Shown here: one piece after another, positions 1 to 9,307 of the stretch
How positions within the stretch are numbered: the first letter of the stretch is position 1
Layout: each line of letters opens with the position of its first letter
DNA from: Vineibacter terrae
GTDB taxonomy: Bacteria > Pseudomonadota > Alphaproteobacteria > Reyranellales > Reyranellaceae
Assembly: GCF_008039615.1 (NCBI RefSeq)
Contig: NZ_VDUZ01000003.1
Location: 213,620 to 277,619, forward strand
Length of the DNA stretch: 64,000 bases
Direction of reading: 5' to 3'
Program-made: the position numbers and the translations under genes
Notes under the pieces: model-generated
The model's database searches: none
Told to the model about the DNA's origin: nothing
Seen by the model: only the letters and a program-made list of their open reading frames with translations

Positions 1-128
1 CAGGCGAGCGGGGCGTTGAACGCGTAGCGGAAGAGCACGTCGCAGGCGATGATCGCCATGATCGCCAGGGTCGCGGCGATGCCGGCATACCTCGTGGCGT
101 CCTCGCAGACGCGGATGATCTTGCCCAT
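1..128 (-). CDS. TRAP transporter small permease (DctQ-like), 5' part only
   Basis: The first 42 codons of a gene that runs off the left edge. The start ATG is preceded by a good GGGAGGTG ribosome site. The visible residues give a short cytoplasmic N-terminus, then one hydrophobic helix ending in DVLFRYAFNAPLA. That is the usual first-helix signature of the small membrane subunit of tripartite ATP-independent periplasmic transporters, which joins the large permease to carry a ligand delivered by a periplasmic binding protein. The partner genes must lie outside the window. A second full TRAP system lies at 37381-40421. Substrate is unknown. Confidence 0.8.
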   Translation of the reverse strand, partial: MGKIIRVCEDATRYAGIAATLAIMAIIACDVLFRYAFNAPLA

Positions 129-265
129 GCCACCTCCCTGGCGGCCACCGGCCCGGCCGGCAGCAATTTTCCGGGTATAGCCGGACCTTTCAGAATACTG
201 AAAGGTCTTTCTGGCCACGGATGTACCGCATTGCGAACGCAAGCCGCATTCGCCGTGGCCGGGGA

Positions 266-685
266 TCAGCCGCCGTACATCGTCTTGGGGTCGACCAGGA
301 CGGGCGCGATCTCGGTCAGCGCATCGTCGCGCAGGGCCCGGAAGAAGCAGTTGCGCCGGCCGGTGTGGCAGGCGACGCCGGCCTGGTCGACCAGGGCCAG
401 CAGCGTGTCGCCGTCGCAGTCGATGCGCAGGTCGACCAGGCGCTGGCCGTGCCCGGAGGTCTCGCCCTTGCGCCACAGCGCCTGACGCGAGCGCGACCAG
501 TAGCAGACCCGGCCGGTGCGCATGGTCTCGGCGACGGCGTCGCGGTTCATCCACGCCATCATCAGGATCTCGCCGCTGTCATGCTGCTGGGCGATGCAGG
601 GCACCAGCCCGTCGGCATCGAAGGCGATGGCCGCCATCGCCTCGGCGATCGCAGCAGAAGTGTACATTGTCCCTGCGACAGACAT
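266..685 (-). CDS. hisI: phosphoribosyl-AMP cyclohydrolase
   Basis: Third step of histidine synthesis: opens the purine ring of phosphoribosyl-AMP in the cytosol, a zinc and magnesium enzyme. The 139-residue protein has the family's metal motif DCDGD (residues 89-93) and zinc-binding cysteines in ACHTGRRNC (C106, C113), plus the conserved WMN and YWSRSR segments. Length fits a stand-alone HisI without a HisE domain. The ATG at 685 has GGAG seven bases upstream; an alternative ATG lies at 667. It stands alone here, away from other his genes. Confidence 0.95.
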   Translation of the reverse strand: MSVAGTMYTSAAIAEAMAAIAFDADGLVPCIAQQHDSGEILMMAWMNRDAVAETMRTGRVCYWSRSRQALWRKGETSGHGQRLVDLRIDCDGDTLLALVDQAGVACHTGRRNCFFRALRDDALTEIAPVLVDPKTMYGG

Positions 686-754
686 GGGCAGACTCCGGCT
701 TGCTCCCGGCGTATAGTTTCCGCGAGTCAGGATGACAACGGAAAGAGGCGCGCC

Positions 755-1096
755 ATGCGGCGGGACCATCGGCCCAAGGCCATCGCCACCACCGAGACCG
801 TGTCGCGCCGGCATGCCCTGGTCTGGGCCGGTGGTGCGCTGCTCGCGGTCGCCGGCACGGCGCTGCTCGCGCGCAAGGCCGCGGCGATCACGCTGGTCGA
901 GGCCGACGCCAGGACGCAGGCGCTCTACCACTCGGTCTGCGGTCCGGTCGCCTACCACGAGCAGCTGATCGCCGATGCGCGCGCCGCGCTGGAGGGCACG
1001 CGTCCCGGACCGCGCGCCGAGCTGGCGAGGCTGGACTGCCCGGTCTGCGGCTGCCACCTGCGGCTCGACGATCCCAAGGTCGACGCGCCACGCTGA
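755..1096 (+). CDS. small exported protein with RR signal and CxxC pair, linked to Zur
   Basis: A 113-residue protein I do not recognise. Residues 17-44 form an SRRHAL-type twin-arginine start followed by a hydrophobic stretch ending in an AAA cleavage-like site, so it is probably exported or membrane anchored. The mature part is about 70 residues and ends with CPVCGC (C95, C98, C100), with another Cys at 62. The start is supported by GGAAAGAGG upstream. Its stop lies only 7 bases before the Zur-type regulator gene, so the two are likely co-transcribed. This suggests, but does not show, a role in zinc or metal handling. Confidence 0.7.
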   Translation: MRRDHRPKAIATTETVSRRHALVWAGGALLAVAGTALLARKAAAITLVEADARTQALYHSVCGPVAYHEQLIADARAALEGTRPGPRAELARLDCPVCGCHLRLDDPKVDAPR

Positions 1097-1103
1097 CGCG
1101 ACG

Positions 1104-1607
1104 ATGGCCCCCCACACGCAGGCCGCGGCGCCGCGGCTGCAGCCCGGTGCGCAGCACGACCATGCGCACTGCGTCGAGGACGCGCTGGCGCTGGCCGAGC
1201 GCGTCTGCCGCCAGCGCGGCGCGCGCTTCACGGAGCTGCGCCGCCGCGTCTTCGAGCTGGTATGGGCCAGCCACAAGCCGGTCGGCGCCTACGCCATCCT
1301 CGAGTCGCTGCGCACCGAGGGCCTGGGCTCGGCGCCGCCGACGGTCTACCGCGCGCTCGACTTCCTGCTCGAGCAGGGCCTGGTCCACCGCGTCGAATCG
1401 CTGAACGCCTTCATCGGCTGCGCCCATCCTGGTGAGAGTCATCGCGGCTTCTTCCTGATCTGCCATCGCTGCGGCAACGCCGAGGAGCTGCAGGACCCGG
1501 GGCTGGCCGACGCCATCGCGCGCAGCGCCGGCGAGCGCGGCTTCGCCACCCGGCACATGACGCTGGAGGTCAACGGCATCTGCGCCGTGTGCAGCGGCCG
1601 GACGTGA
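1104..1607 (+). CDS. zur: Fur-family transcriptional regulator, Zur type
   Basis: A 167-residue metalloregulator of the Fur superfamily. The winged-helix DNA-binding part (about residues 30-100) holds the conserved PPTVYRALDFLLEQGLVHRVE helix region. The dimer part carries two CxxC pairs (C120/C123 and C160/C163) that bind structural zinc. The gene lies 7 bases after a small exported Cys protein. The sequence is closer to Zur than to Fur because of the CGH-like IGCAHPGESH segment, and the family role is to repress zinc uptake when zinc is plentiful. The N-terminus has an extra His-rich tract (HDHAHC). Zur rather than Fur or PerR is inferred. Confidence 0.85.
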   Translation: MAPHTQAAAPRLQPGAQHDHAHCVEDALALAERVCRQRGARFTELRRRVFELVWASHKPVGAYAILESLRTEGLGSAPPTVYRALDFLLEQGLVHRVESLNAFIGCAHPGESHRGFFLICHRCGNAEELQDPGLADAIARSAGERGFATRHMTLEVNGICAVCSGRT

Positions 1608-1634
1608 TACAAGCCGCGATGGCGGGGACGACCG

Positions 1635-1700
1635 GTCGGGCCGCGCCGCTCCAGCGGCGCTCATGACGGGAAGAGCGTCGCTGGAGCGACGCGGCCCGAC
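1635..1700. repeat. palindromic repeat, family 2, copy a
   Basis: An inverted repeat between two convergent genes. It starts GTCGGGCCGCGCCGCTCCAG and ends with nearly its reverse complement, around a short loop. Related copies lie at 29585-29662 and 48804-48882. As RNA it would fold into one long hairpin and might end transcription of both flanking genes. Confidence 0.8.
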
Positions 1701-1705
1701 CATTC

Positions 1706-2563
1706 CTATGGTCCGGTGACGATCGGGGTGTCCTCGCGGCTGCCCCATTCGGCCCAGGAGCCGTCGTAGATCGCGGCTTCCCTGGCGCCGGTAAGGTACA
1801 GGCCCAGCGCCACGACGCAGGCGCTGACTCCCGAGCCACAGCTTGCGGTCACCTTGCGCGCCGGGTCGATGCCGGCGGCGGCGAGGCGCTGCTTCAGCGC
1901 CTCCTGCGGCAGCATGGTGCCGCTCCTGGCATCGATCAGGTCGGCATAGGGCAGGTTGAGCGCGCCCGGCATGTGGCCCAGCCGCAGGCCCGGCCGCGGC
2001 TCGGGCGCCTCGCCGCGGAAGCGCGGCGCGGCGCGCGCGTCGACCACCTGCTCGGCCTTGCCGTCCAGCAGCCGCTTTACCTGCGCTGCGTCGCGGACCA
2101 GGGTCGAGTCCAGGCGCGCCGTGAAATGCCGCTCGCGCGGCATCGTGGGCTCGTCGGTCACCGGCCGGCCCTCGCGCTGCCATTTCGGCAGGCCGCCGTC
2201 GAGCACGGCGACATCCTTGTGGCCGAAGGCGCGGAACATCCACCACACGCGGCAGGCGCCCATCATCGGGTTGCCGTCGTAGACCACGACGCGCACGCCG
2301 TCGCCCAGGCCCAGCCGGCGCACGCGCGAGGAGAACTTCTCCGGCGACGGCATCATGTGCGGCAGCGGATTGTCGCTGTCGGCGATCTCGTCGATGTCGA
2401 AGAACACCGCGCCGGGGATGTGCTGCGCGGCGTACTCGGCCTTGGCATCGCGGTTCTGCGCCGGCAGGTAGAACGAGCCGTCGACGACGCGCACGTCCGG
2501 GGCGTCGAGATGCGAAGCGAGCCACTCGGTGCTGACCAGGGCATCGGGGCGGGCGTAGGGCAT
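1706..2563 (-). CDS. sseA: 3-mercaptopyruvate / thiosulfate sulfurtransferase
   Basis: A two-domain rhodanese of 285 residues, the normal length. It moves sulfane sulfur from 3-mercaptopyruvate or thiosulfate to acceptors such as cyanide or thiols. The inactive N-terminal domain (about 15-140) includes the conserved IPGAVFFDID and ACRVWWMFRAFGH segments. The C-terminal domain carries the catalytic loop CGSGVSA with Cys242; the CGSGV loop is of the MST type rather than the CRKGVT loop of rhodaneses. It reads in the same direction as the AlaX and cysteine synthase genes upstream, so a sulfur amino-acid operon is plausible. Confidence 0.92.
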   Translation of the reverse strand: MPYARPDALVSTEWLASHLDAPDVRVVDGSFYLPAQNRDAKAEYAAQHIPGAVFFDIDEIADSDNPLPHMMPSPEKFSSRVRRLGLGDGVRVVVYDGNPMMGACRVWWMFRAFGHKDVAVLDGGLPKWQREGRPVTDEPTMPRERHFTARLDSTLVRDAAQVKRLLDGKAEQVVDARAAPRFRGEAPEPRPGLRLGHMPGALNLPYADLIDARSGTMLPQEALKQRLAAAGIDPARKVTASCGSGVSACVVALGLYLTGAREAAIYDGSWAEWGSREDTPIVTGP

Positions 2564-2594
2564 GGATTGTTCCTTGGTGCTTGTTCGAGGGCCG

Positions 2595-3299
2595 TCAGTC
2601 GGCGAGCGCGATGATGAAGCGGCGGTTCATCTTGCCCTTGTTCTCCACCTTCACGCACTCGACCGAACCGATCTCCGACGTGCGCGCCACATGCGTGCCA
2701 CCGCAGGCCTGCAGGTCGATGCCGTCGATCTCCAGCAGCCGCACCTGGCCGGCGCCGCTGGGCGGCCGCACGCTCATGGTCTTCACCAGCTCGGGCCGCG
2801 CCGCCAGCTCCTCGTCCGAGATCCAGCGCGGCGTCACCGGCCGGTCGAGCCCGATCAGGCGGTTGACCTCCTGGGTGACGTGCTCCCTGGTCGGCACCTC
2901 GGCGCCGAGATTGAAGTCGAGCCGGCTCTTGTCGGCGCTGACCTGGCCACCGGTAACGTTGCCCTTGATGACGGCCGACATCACGTGCAGCGCCGTGTGC
3001 ATGCGCATGTGGCGGTAGCGGCGCTGCCAGTCGACGGTGACGGTCACTGTGTCGCCGACCGCGGGCGGCGCGGCGCCTTGTGCCGGCACATGCGCGATGT
3101 CGCCGTCGGCCTTGACCGCGTCGGCAATTGCCACACTGCGTCCGTCGACCAGGGTCAGGGTACCGCAATCGCCGGGCTGGCCGCCGCCGGTCGGATAGAA
3201 CACGGTGCGGTCGAGCCGAATGCCCTTGTCGTCGACGGCCACGACCGTGGCCTCGCAGCTCTTCAGGTAGGCATCCTGTCGGAACAGTTCTTCAGCCAT
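2595..3299 (-). CDS. AlaX-type aminoacyl-tRNA editing protein
   Basis: A 234-residue stand-alone relative of the editing domain of alanyl-tRNA synthetase. It would hydrolyse mischarged Ser- or Gly-tRNA(Ala) in the cytosol. The zinc-site motifs are intact: HTALH (H101, H105) and the C-terminal CGGTH (C199, H203). The N-terminal YPTGGGQPGD motif is also present. The start chosen is MAEELF; a start six codons upstream would overlap the end of the cysteine synthase gene. The 5-base gap to that gene suggests co-transcription, as if editing is tied to cysteine supply. Confidence 0.88.
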   Translation of the reverse strand: MAEELFRQDAYLKSCEATVVAVDDKGIRLDRTVFYPTGGGQPGDCGTLTLVDGRSVAIADAVKADGDIAHVPAQGAAPPAVGDTVTVTVDWQRRYRHMRMHTALHVMSAVIKGNVTGGQVSADKSRLDFNLGAEVPTREHVTQEVNRLIGLDRPVTPRWISDEELAARPELVKTMSVRPPSGAGQVRLLEIDGIDLQACGGTHVARTSEIGSVECVKVENKGKMNRRFIIALAD

Positions 3300-3304
3300 G
3301 CGAC

Positions 3305-4309
<1,005 letters not shown>

Positions 4310-4392
4310 GATTGCCTCATAGCCATGACCGATACTGCCTCCACCCTAGGCGACCGCGGGCGGGGCCTGCAACAGATGCGCGCCGCTATCCG

Positions 4393-5331
4393 TTAATGCG
4401 GGCATAAGCCGCTCTCATGCAGCTCGGCCGTGGTCGGCATCGACGGGGCGGCGCCCAGGCGCTGCACCGACAGCGCCGCGGCGGCGCAGGCGCGCGCCAG
4501 GGCAGGGCGCAGCCCGCTGCCGGCGGCCAGGGACGCGGCCAGAGCACCCACGAAGCAGTCGCCGGCGCCTGTGGTGTCCACGACCGCGACCGCATGCCCG
4601 GCGACCACATGGACGCCGTCGCGGTCGACGGCCAGCGCGCCGCGGGCGCCCAGCGTCGCGATGACGGCGCGGCCGTCGCGCGCCAGGAGGCGCGCGGCCG
4701 CGGCGATGTCGTCGGCGATGCTGGCGGCGCCGACCGCCGCACCGGAGATCGCCGCCAGCTCGGTCTCGTTGACGACCAGGATGTCGGTGACCGCGAGCAG
4801 GGACGGCGGCAGGGCCTGCGCCGGCGCGGCGTTGAGGATGGTGACGGCGCCGGCGTCGCGGGCGCGGCGGAACGCCGCCTCGGTCGCCGCCGTCGGTACC
4901 TCGAGCTGGCCGATGCAGATGTCGCCCGGCGCCACCGGCAGGTCGGCGGCCTCTGCGGGCGTCAGCCGCATGTTGGCGCCGGGCGCCACGATGATGGCGT
5001 TGTCGCCGCCGGCCAGGGTCACGACGGCCGCGCCGGTCGGCGCATCGGCCGTGGCGCGCACGCCGTCGCTGCCGATACCCTCGGCGGCCAGGAAAGCCAG
5101 GAAGCGGCGGCCGAAATCATCCTCGCCGACGCGGCCCACCATTTGGGTCGACACGCCCAGCCGGGCGGCGGCGACGGCCTGGTTGAGGCCCTTGCCGCCG
5201 GGCAGGACCTGCAGGTCCTCGCCCATCACCGTCTCGCCCGTCTCCGGCCGGCGCGGCGTGCGCACGATGAGATCCATGTTGAGGCTGCCGACGACGATGA
5301 TCTTGGGTGCGGGGACCTTGGGCGCGGACAT
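4393..5331 (-). CDS. rbsK: ribokinase (PfkB family)
   Basis: A 312-residue sugar kinase of the PfkB fold, phosphorylating D-ribose with ATP. It has the N-terminal GSLNMDL motif, the GGKGLNQAVAAARLG sugar-binding signature near residue 45, the NETE segment and the C-terminal DTTGAGDCF motif with catalytic Asp258. The start ATG is five bases after the stop of the Nudix gene, so the two form an operon; ribokinase with ADP-ribose pyrophosphatase makes sense as ribose-5-phosphate salvage. No ribose transporter is nearby. The exact sugar is inferred. Confidence 0.9.
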   Translation of the reverse strand: MSAPKVPAPKIIVVGSLNMDLIVRTPRRPETGETVMGEDLQVLPGGKGLNQAVAAARLGVSTQMVGRVGEDDFGRRFLAFLAAEGIGSDGVRATADAPTGAAVVTLAGGDNAIIVAPGANMRLTPAEAADLPVAPGDICIGQLEVPTAATEAAFRRARDAGAVTILNAAPAQALPPSLLAVTDILVVNETELAAISGAAVGAASIADDIAAAARLLARDGRAVIATLGARGALAVDRDGVHVVAGHAVAVVDTTGAGDCFVGALAASLAAGSGLRPALARACAAAALSVQRLGAAPSMPTTAELHESGLCPH

Positions 5332-5336
5332 GGTGG

Positions 5337-5948
5337 TCACGTCCAGCTGCTGCGCACGAAATCCCGGTTCAGCAGCAGCCACTGCAGGATCACGATGCCG
5401 GTGGCGCTGCCGACCTCGCCGCTGGCCAGCAGCGCCTTCGCCTCGTCCAGGGTGAAGCTGCGCACCAGGATGTCCTCGCCCTCGTCGGGCAGCCCATGGA
5501 CGCCGCCGGCGCCGCGCGCGTCGACCCGGCCGCAGAAGCCGGCGGTGGTCTCCGACGCGCCGCCGGGGCTGTTGAGCCAGGTATGGACGGGCAGCAGCGC
5601 GCCCAGCTCGAGGCCGGCCTCCTCCTGCGCTTCGCGGCGCACCACGTCCTCGGCCGTCTCGCCTTCCTCGATGATGCCGGCCACGGTCTCCCACAGCCAG
5701 GGGTGCCGGCCGGCGGCATACGCGCCGGCGCGGAACTGGCGCACCAGCACCACGCGGTCCAGCACCGGGTCGTAGGGCAGCACGGCCGCGGCGTGGCCGC
5801 GCTCGAACACCTCGCGCTTGATCTCGCCGCTGACGCCGCCCTGGAACAGGGAATGGCGGAAGCGGTACTCGCCGATCCGGAAATAGCCCTGGAACGCCAC
5901 CCGGCGCGTCACGGAGACAACCTTTTCGTCAGGCGGGGCATCGGCCAT
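5337..5948 (-). CDS. nudF: Nudix hydrolase, ADP-ribose pyrophosphatase type
   Basis: A 203-residue Nudix protein. The box GX5EX7REUXEEXGU is perfect at residues 91-113 (R105, E106, E109, E110). Upstream segments VVLVRQFRAGAY and LWETVAGIIEEGE match ADP-ribose and nucleoside-diphosphate-sugar pyrophosphatases, which cut ADP-ribose to AMP and ribose 5-phosphate. It is the first gene of a two-gene unit with ribokinase, an arrangement suited to ribose recycling. Cytosolic; no signal peptide. Confidence 0.9.
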   Translation of the reverse strand: MADAPPDEKVVSVTRRVAFQGYFRIGEYRFRHSLFQGGVSGEIKREVFERGHAAAVLPYDPVLDRVVLVRQFRAGAYAAGRHPWLWETVAGIIEEGETAEDVVRREAQEEAGLELGALLPVHTWLNSPGGASETTAGFCGRVDARGAGGVHGLPDEGEDILVRSFTLDEAKALLASGEVGSATGIVILQWLLLNRDFVRSSWT

Positions 5949-6446
5949 GGCAGCTTCTCTCCGAGGGCAGATGAACGGAATGGGGGCCCTGGCTATCGGC
6001 CGCGAGGAACGCGGTCAACATGCGCGGTGCCGCCGGTGTCCCGATTATTCGGCGCGGAAATCGGGGACACCATCGCAATTCCGCCTGCGCCAATTGCGCG
6101 GAAGGGTTTTCTCAATCCGAACAAGGGGTTCTGGTGCGCAGATAGAGGCTGCGCGAAGCGCGCTCAGATGCGCGGAAGGGTGTGGTCATGTGGTGGATCC
6201 TGTGATGGGGGCAGTAGGGCCGTCAGGGACGGCACGGCATCGCTTTTATATATTATTCTCCATAAGAAAACAAGAAAATTGCAACCCGACGATCACCAGG
6301 ATGGCTCTGGGTCGAGGTCCGGTGCGACCGGGCGCTTCGGCGACGACGATGACGCGCCGGCACGGATATTGAGGCTTGACAGCGTATGCCTCGTCAGTAA
6401 TTTTTATGAAATGATTTCTATTGTATTGCGATAGTTCTGCGGGGAG
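5949..6446. other. 500-base gene-free stretch with an AT-rich promoter region
   Basis: Lies between the divergent nudF and ABC-transporter genes. The first 250 bases are ordinary GC-rich DNA with no gene I can support. From about 6235 to 6435 the base content drops sharply and holds T-runs, an 11-bp palindrome GAAATGATTTC (6408-6418) and a likely promoter. This is probably the control region of the uptake island to the right. Confidence 0.6.
6376..6403 (+). promoter_or_regulatory. probable sigma70-type promoter of the ABC/catabolic island
   Basis: A perfect TTGACA at 6376-6381 is followed after 16 bases by TAATTT, inside an AT-rich tract, 45-50 bases before the first gene. Downstream, ATTTCTAT (6414-6421) matches a site in the promoter region of the IclR gene and may be its operator. 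Confidence 0.45.
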
Positions 6447-6455
6447 ATGGCTGTC

Positions 6456-7265
6456 ATGGCGAGCAAGGCAAGGCGGTTCGGGGCGCTTCTTTTCGGGGCG
6501 GCATTGGCATGGGGGCCGACGATGGCCCTGCCGACGACGGCGCTGGCGCAGGCGGCGCCGAAGAAGATCACGATCGGCAGCTCCTTCAGCCAGACGCCCT
6601 GGGGCTTCTACGACGCCAACCAGAACCCGACCGGAATCGACGTGTCGCTCTGCGGCGGGCTGGCGAAGGAGATGGGCGCCACGGCCGAGTTCGTGAACCT
6701 CGACTTCAAGGGCCTCATCCCGGCGTTGCAGGCCGATCGTTTCGATATGATCTGCGCCGCCGTCTACATCACGCCGGAGCGCGCCCAGGTCGTCACGCTG
6801 ATCCCCTACATCACCACCAGCCAGGCGATCCTTGCCAAGGCCGGCACGCCGATCAAGGCGCTCGGCGACCTGTGCGGCCGCAAGGTCAGCGTGCTGCAAG
6901 GGTCGGCGCAGCTCAAGGTCGTGGCGGCGCAGAGCGAGCAGTGCGCCAAGGACGGCAAGGCGGAGATCCAGATCCAGGCCTTCGACACCCAGCCCATCGC
7001 GGTCCGGGCGCTCGAGAACGGCAATGTCGAAGCCTTCGTCGCCTCCGACCAGCTCGTCTCGTTCTATCTGTCGAAGAACCCGGCCCTGACGAAGGCCGCC
7101 TGGGGCATCAATCCGGTCACGCTCGGCATTGCGGTCAAGAAGGACAACAAGGTGCTGGCGGACGCCATCCGTGCCGGCCTGAAGCAGATGAAGGAAAAGG
7201 GCCGATACGCCGCGGCGCTGAAGGAGTGGGGCATCGAAAACGCCGGCGTGGCGAGCTTCGACTGA
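6456..7265 (+). CDS. amino-acid ABC transporter, periplasmic binding protein (SBP family 3)
   Basis: Periplasmic ligand-binding protein of the polar amino-acid family. A clear Sec signal peptide (about residues 1-31) ends in TALAQA. The mature part has the SBP_bac_3 pattern: WGFYDANQNPTGIDVSLCGGLAKEMG, then RFDMICAAVYITPERA, the usual place for the ligand arginine and acid contacts. I chose ATG 6456 because GGGGAG sits 9 bases upstream; the ATG at 6447 is too close to that site. The permease and ATPase follow at 8584 and 9308, separated by a DapA-family gene, so transport and breakdown appear joined. The ligand is probably an amino acid or cyclic imino acid. Confidence 0.88.
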   Translation: MASKARRFGALLFGAALAWGPTMALPTTALAQAAPKKITIGSSFSQTPWGFYDANQNPTGIDVSLCGGLAKEMGATAEFVNLDFKGLIPALQADRFDMICAAVYITPERAQVVTLIPYITTSQAILAKAGTPIKALGDLCGRKVSVLQGSAQLKVVAAQSEQCAKDGKAEIQIQAFDTQPIAVRALENGNVEAFVASDQLVSFYLSKNPALTKAAWGINPVTLGIAVKKDNKVLADAIRAGLKQMKEKGRYAAALKEWGIENAGVASFD

Positions 7266-7341
7266 GGCGCGCCGCACCGGCCCGCCCGGGCCATGGCCCG
7301 TCCTTCCCGGCATTCAAAGTCCCGAGCAAACGAGTGAGTGT

Positions 7342-8247
7342 ATGCAAACCGATCTTTCCGGAATCCTGAGCGCCGTCTTCACGCCCATGAATGGCGACGG
7401 CACGGCGATCGACACGGCCGCCTATGCCCGGCTCCTGAAATCGCAGGTTGCGCTGGGCGTGCACGGCGTCGTCGTCGCCGGCTCGACCGGCGAGCACTCG
7501 ACCCTGACCACCGCCGAACGCAAGAGCCTGTGCGAGGCGGCCGTCGCGACCGTGAAGGGCAAGACCACGATCATCGTGCAGGTCGGCGCCACGAGCACGC
7601 GCGACTCGCTCGATCTTGCCCGCCATGCGATGGCGACCGGCGCCGATCGGCTGATGGCGGTCGCGCCGTACTATGACCGGCTGCGCTGGCCGGACCTGCA
7701 GCACTATCTCTCGCAGGTCGCGGCCATCGCGGACGGCCCGATCGTCTACTACCACACGCCCCGTGTCACCGGCCTTGACCTGACCGAGGAGCAGCTCGTC
7801 AGCCTGACGCAGTCGGGCTTCATCTCGCACATCAAGGACAGCGCCGCCGACTTCACGCGCAGCGTCCGCCTGATGCTCAACCCCGGGGCGCCGAAGGTCA
7901 TCGCCGGCACCGATCCGGGCATGATGGCCTTGCTTGCCAGCGGTGCGGTCGGCTCGATACTCGGCGCCTCCACGTTCATCCCCGAGATCTGCGTCGAGCT
8001 CTACCAGGCGGTTTGCGAGAAGCGCGACCTCGCCGCGGCGCAGGCGGTCTGGAAGCGGCTCTGGCCGATCCTCAACGCCCTGCTGCTGAACGGCTACGTC
8101 GCCATGACCAAGGCCGGCGCCGAGCTTCGCGGCATGCCCGTTGGCGCCCCCCGGGAGCCGTTGCTGCCTGCCGACGACGAAGCGCGCGCAACCCTCAAGC
8201 GCCTGCTTGCCGAGGCCGGCATCGGACGCCTCCCGGCGGTCGACTGA
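7342..8247 (+). CDS. DapA-family aldolase / lyase (paralogue 1)
   Basis: A class I (Schiff-base) TIM-barrel lyase of 301 residues. The catalytic lysine is K165 in HIKDS, and the conserved tyrosines are in VYYHTP (Y136/Y137). The loop GSTGEHSTLT replaces the GTTGE of true dihydrodipicolinate synthase, and the gene sits in a catabolic cluster, so lysine synthesis is unlikely. Candidate roles are a keto-acid aldolase or a pyrroline-4-hydroxy-2-carboxylate deaminase. It is only distantly similar to the second family member at 10947. Confidence 0.8.
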   Translation: MQTDLSGILSAVFTPMNGDGTAIDTAAYARLLKSQVALGVHGVVVAGSTGEHSTLTTAERKSLCEAAVATVKGKTTIIVQVGATSTRDSLDLARHAMATGADRLMAVAPYYDRLRWPDLQHYLSQVAAIADGPIVYYHTPRVTGLDLTEEQLVSLTQSGFISHIKDSAADFTRSVRLMLNPGAPKVIAGTDPGMMALLASGAVGSILGASTFIPEICVELYQAVCEKRDLAAAQAVWKRLWPILNALLLNGYVAMTKAGAELRGMPVGAPREPLLPADDEARATLKRLLAEAGIGRLPAVD

Positions 8248-8349
8248 GGCTGAGCGCCAGTCTTGGAGCGCGTTCCGTTCGAACTGAATCGCGTTGCTGG
8301 TCCTTCCGCTGAGGGCAGGGCGATCGCGTAGGGACGCCTCGCTGCCGTC

Positions 8350-8521
8350 TCCTCTCCCCGCGAGCGGGGAGGGGAAGGGGCCCATGCCGAAGGCATGGGA
8401 AGGTGAGGGGTAGGAACGATCAAGCCATACGGCAGGAACAGGGACTGTTCGCGCGTACCCCTCACCCTCCCATCGCTTCGCGATGGGCCCCTCCCTCTCC
8501 CCGCTCCCGCGGGGCGAGGGG
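8350..8521. repeat. long inverted intergenic repeat, family 3, copy a
   Basis: Two arms of about 60 bases face each other across a loop. The left arm is CTCTCCCCGC..GGGGAGGGG..GGGCCCATGC..GGTGAGGGGTA; the right arm is its complement (TACCCCTCACCCTCCC..GGGCCCCTCCCTCTCCCCGC). Each arm contains its own smaller hairpin. A second copy lies at 33727-33932. It fills most of the gap between two genes that otherwise look like one operon. Confidence 0.8.
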
Positions 8522-8583
8522 ATTAGGGGGAAGGGTTAATTTGCGTCGGATCGGAATGTGCCTGGAAACTCAAGGGGCCGCGG

Positions 8584-9300
8584 ATGGCGATCTGGGATTG
8601 GTCCGTCTTTTTTCATGACCTTGTTCATCCCGCGATACTGCGTGGCCTGTGGACGACCGTCTGGCTGACATTCGTCACGCTCGCGCTGGCCATCGTGGTC
8701 GGGACGGCGGTCGCGCTGATCAGCCGGTCGCGCTTCGCGCCGGCGCAGTGGTTCTACCAAGGCTATGTCGCCTTCTTTCGCGCCACCCCGCTGCTCGTCC
8801 AGCTCGTGTTCCTCTACAGCGCCTTGCCGCAGATGGGCATCCGCCTCTCTGTCGTCGAGGCGGCCATCATCGGCCTGACGCTGTCCGAAAGCCCCTACGT
8901 TGCCGAGATCGTGCGTTCGGCGATCTCGGCCGTGCCGGTCGCCCAGTGGGAGGCGGCAAGGGCGATCGGCATCCGTCCCCTGACGGCCATGCGGGCGATC
9001 ATCTTCCCGCAAGCCTTGCGCATCGCCGTGCCGCCGATGGGCAACGAGTTCGTGCGCCAGCTCAAGAACACATCGCTCGTCTCGGTGATCTCGATGACCG
9101 AGCTGTTCCGCGCCACCGACAACCTCATCCAGGGCAGCTTCCGCGTGCTGGAGGCCCTGACCGTCGCCACCATCTACTACCTGCTGCTAACGGCGGCATG
9201 GACGCTGCTGCAGCAGCTCGTCGAGCGGCGCAACGGCCATTGGTTCGCCGATACGAGCGCGCCGAAGGCCAAGGTGGCCGCCGCCAAGGTCGAGGCGTGA
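8584..9300 (+). CDS. amino-acid ABC transporter permease (HisM/GlnP type)
   Basis: A 238-residue inner-membrane permease with about five hydrophobic helices. The EAA loop that contacts the ATPase is clear: EAARAIGIRPLTAMRAIIFPQAL, then RIAVPPMGNEFV, typical of polar amino-acid permeases. Only one permease gene is present, so it would work as a homodimer. It is followed seven bases later by its ATPase. The C-terminal tail after the last helix (about 20 residues) is unusually rich in Ala and Lys. Confidence 0.92.
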   Translation: MAIWDWSVFFHDLVHPAILRGLWTTVWLTFVTLALAIVVGTAVALISRSRFAPAQWFYQGYVAFFRATPLLVQLVFLYSALPQMGIRLSVVEAAIIGLTLSESPYVAEIVRSAISAVPVAQWEAARAIGIRPLTAMRAIIFPQALRIAVPPMGNEFVRQLKNTSLVSVISMTELFRATDNLIQGSFRVLEALTVATIYYLLLTAAWTLLQQLVERRNGHWFADTSAPKAKVAAAKVEA

Positions 9301-9307
9301 GGCCGCG

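Noticed and set aside
5949..6446. Small genes in the 500-base gap before the ABC island.
   Set aside because: Open frames lack ribosome sites and conserved sequence; the region looks like control DNA.
7342..8247. dapA of lysine synthesis.
   Set aside because: The family signature differs (GSTGEHS) and the gene is in a catabolic transporter cluster together with another family member.
8350..8521. Possible CRISPR-like array because of repeated GC-rich units.
   Set aside because: The units are inverted arms, not direct repeats with regular spacers, and no cas genes are present.
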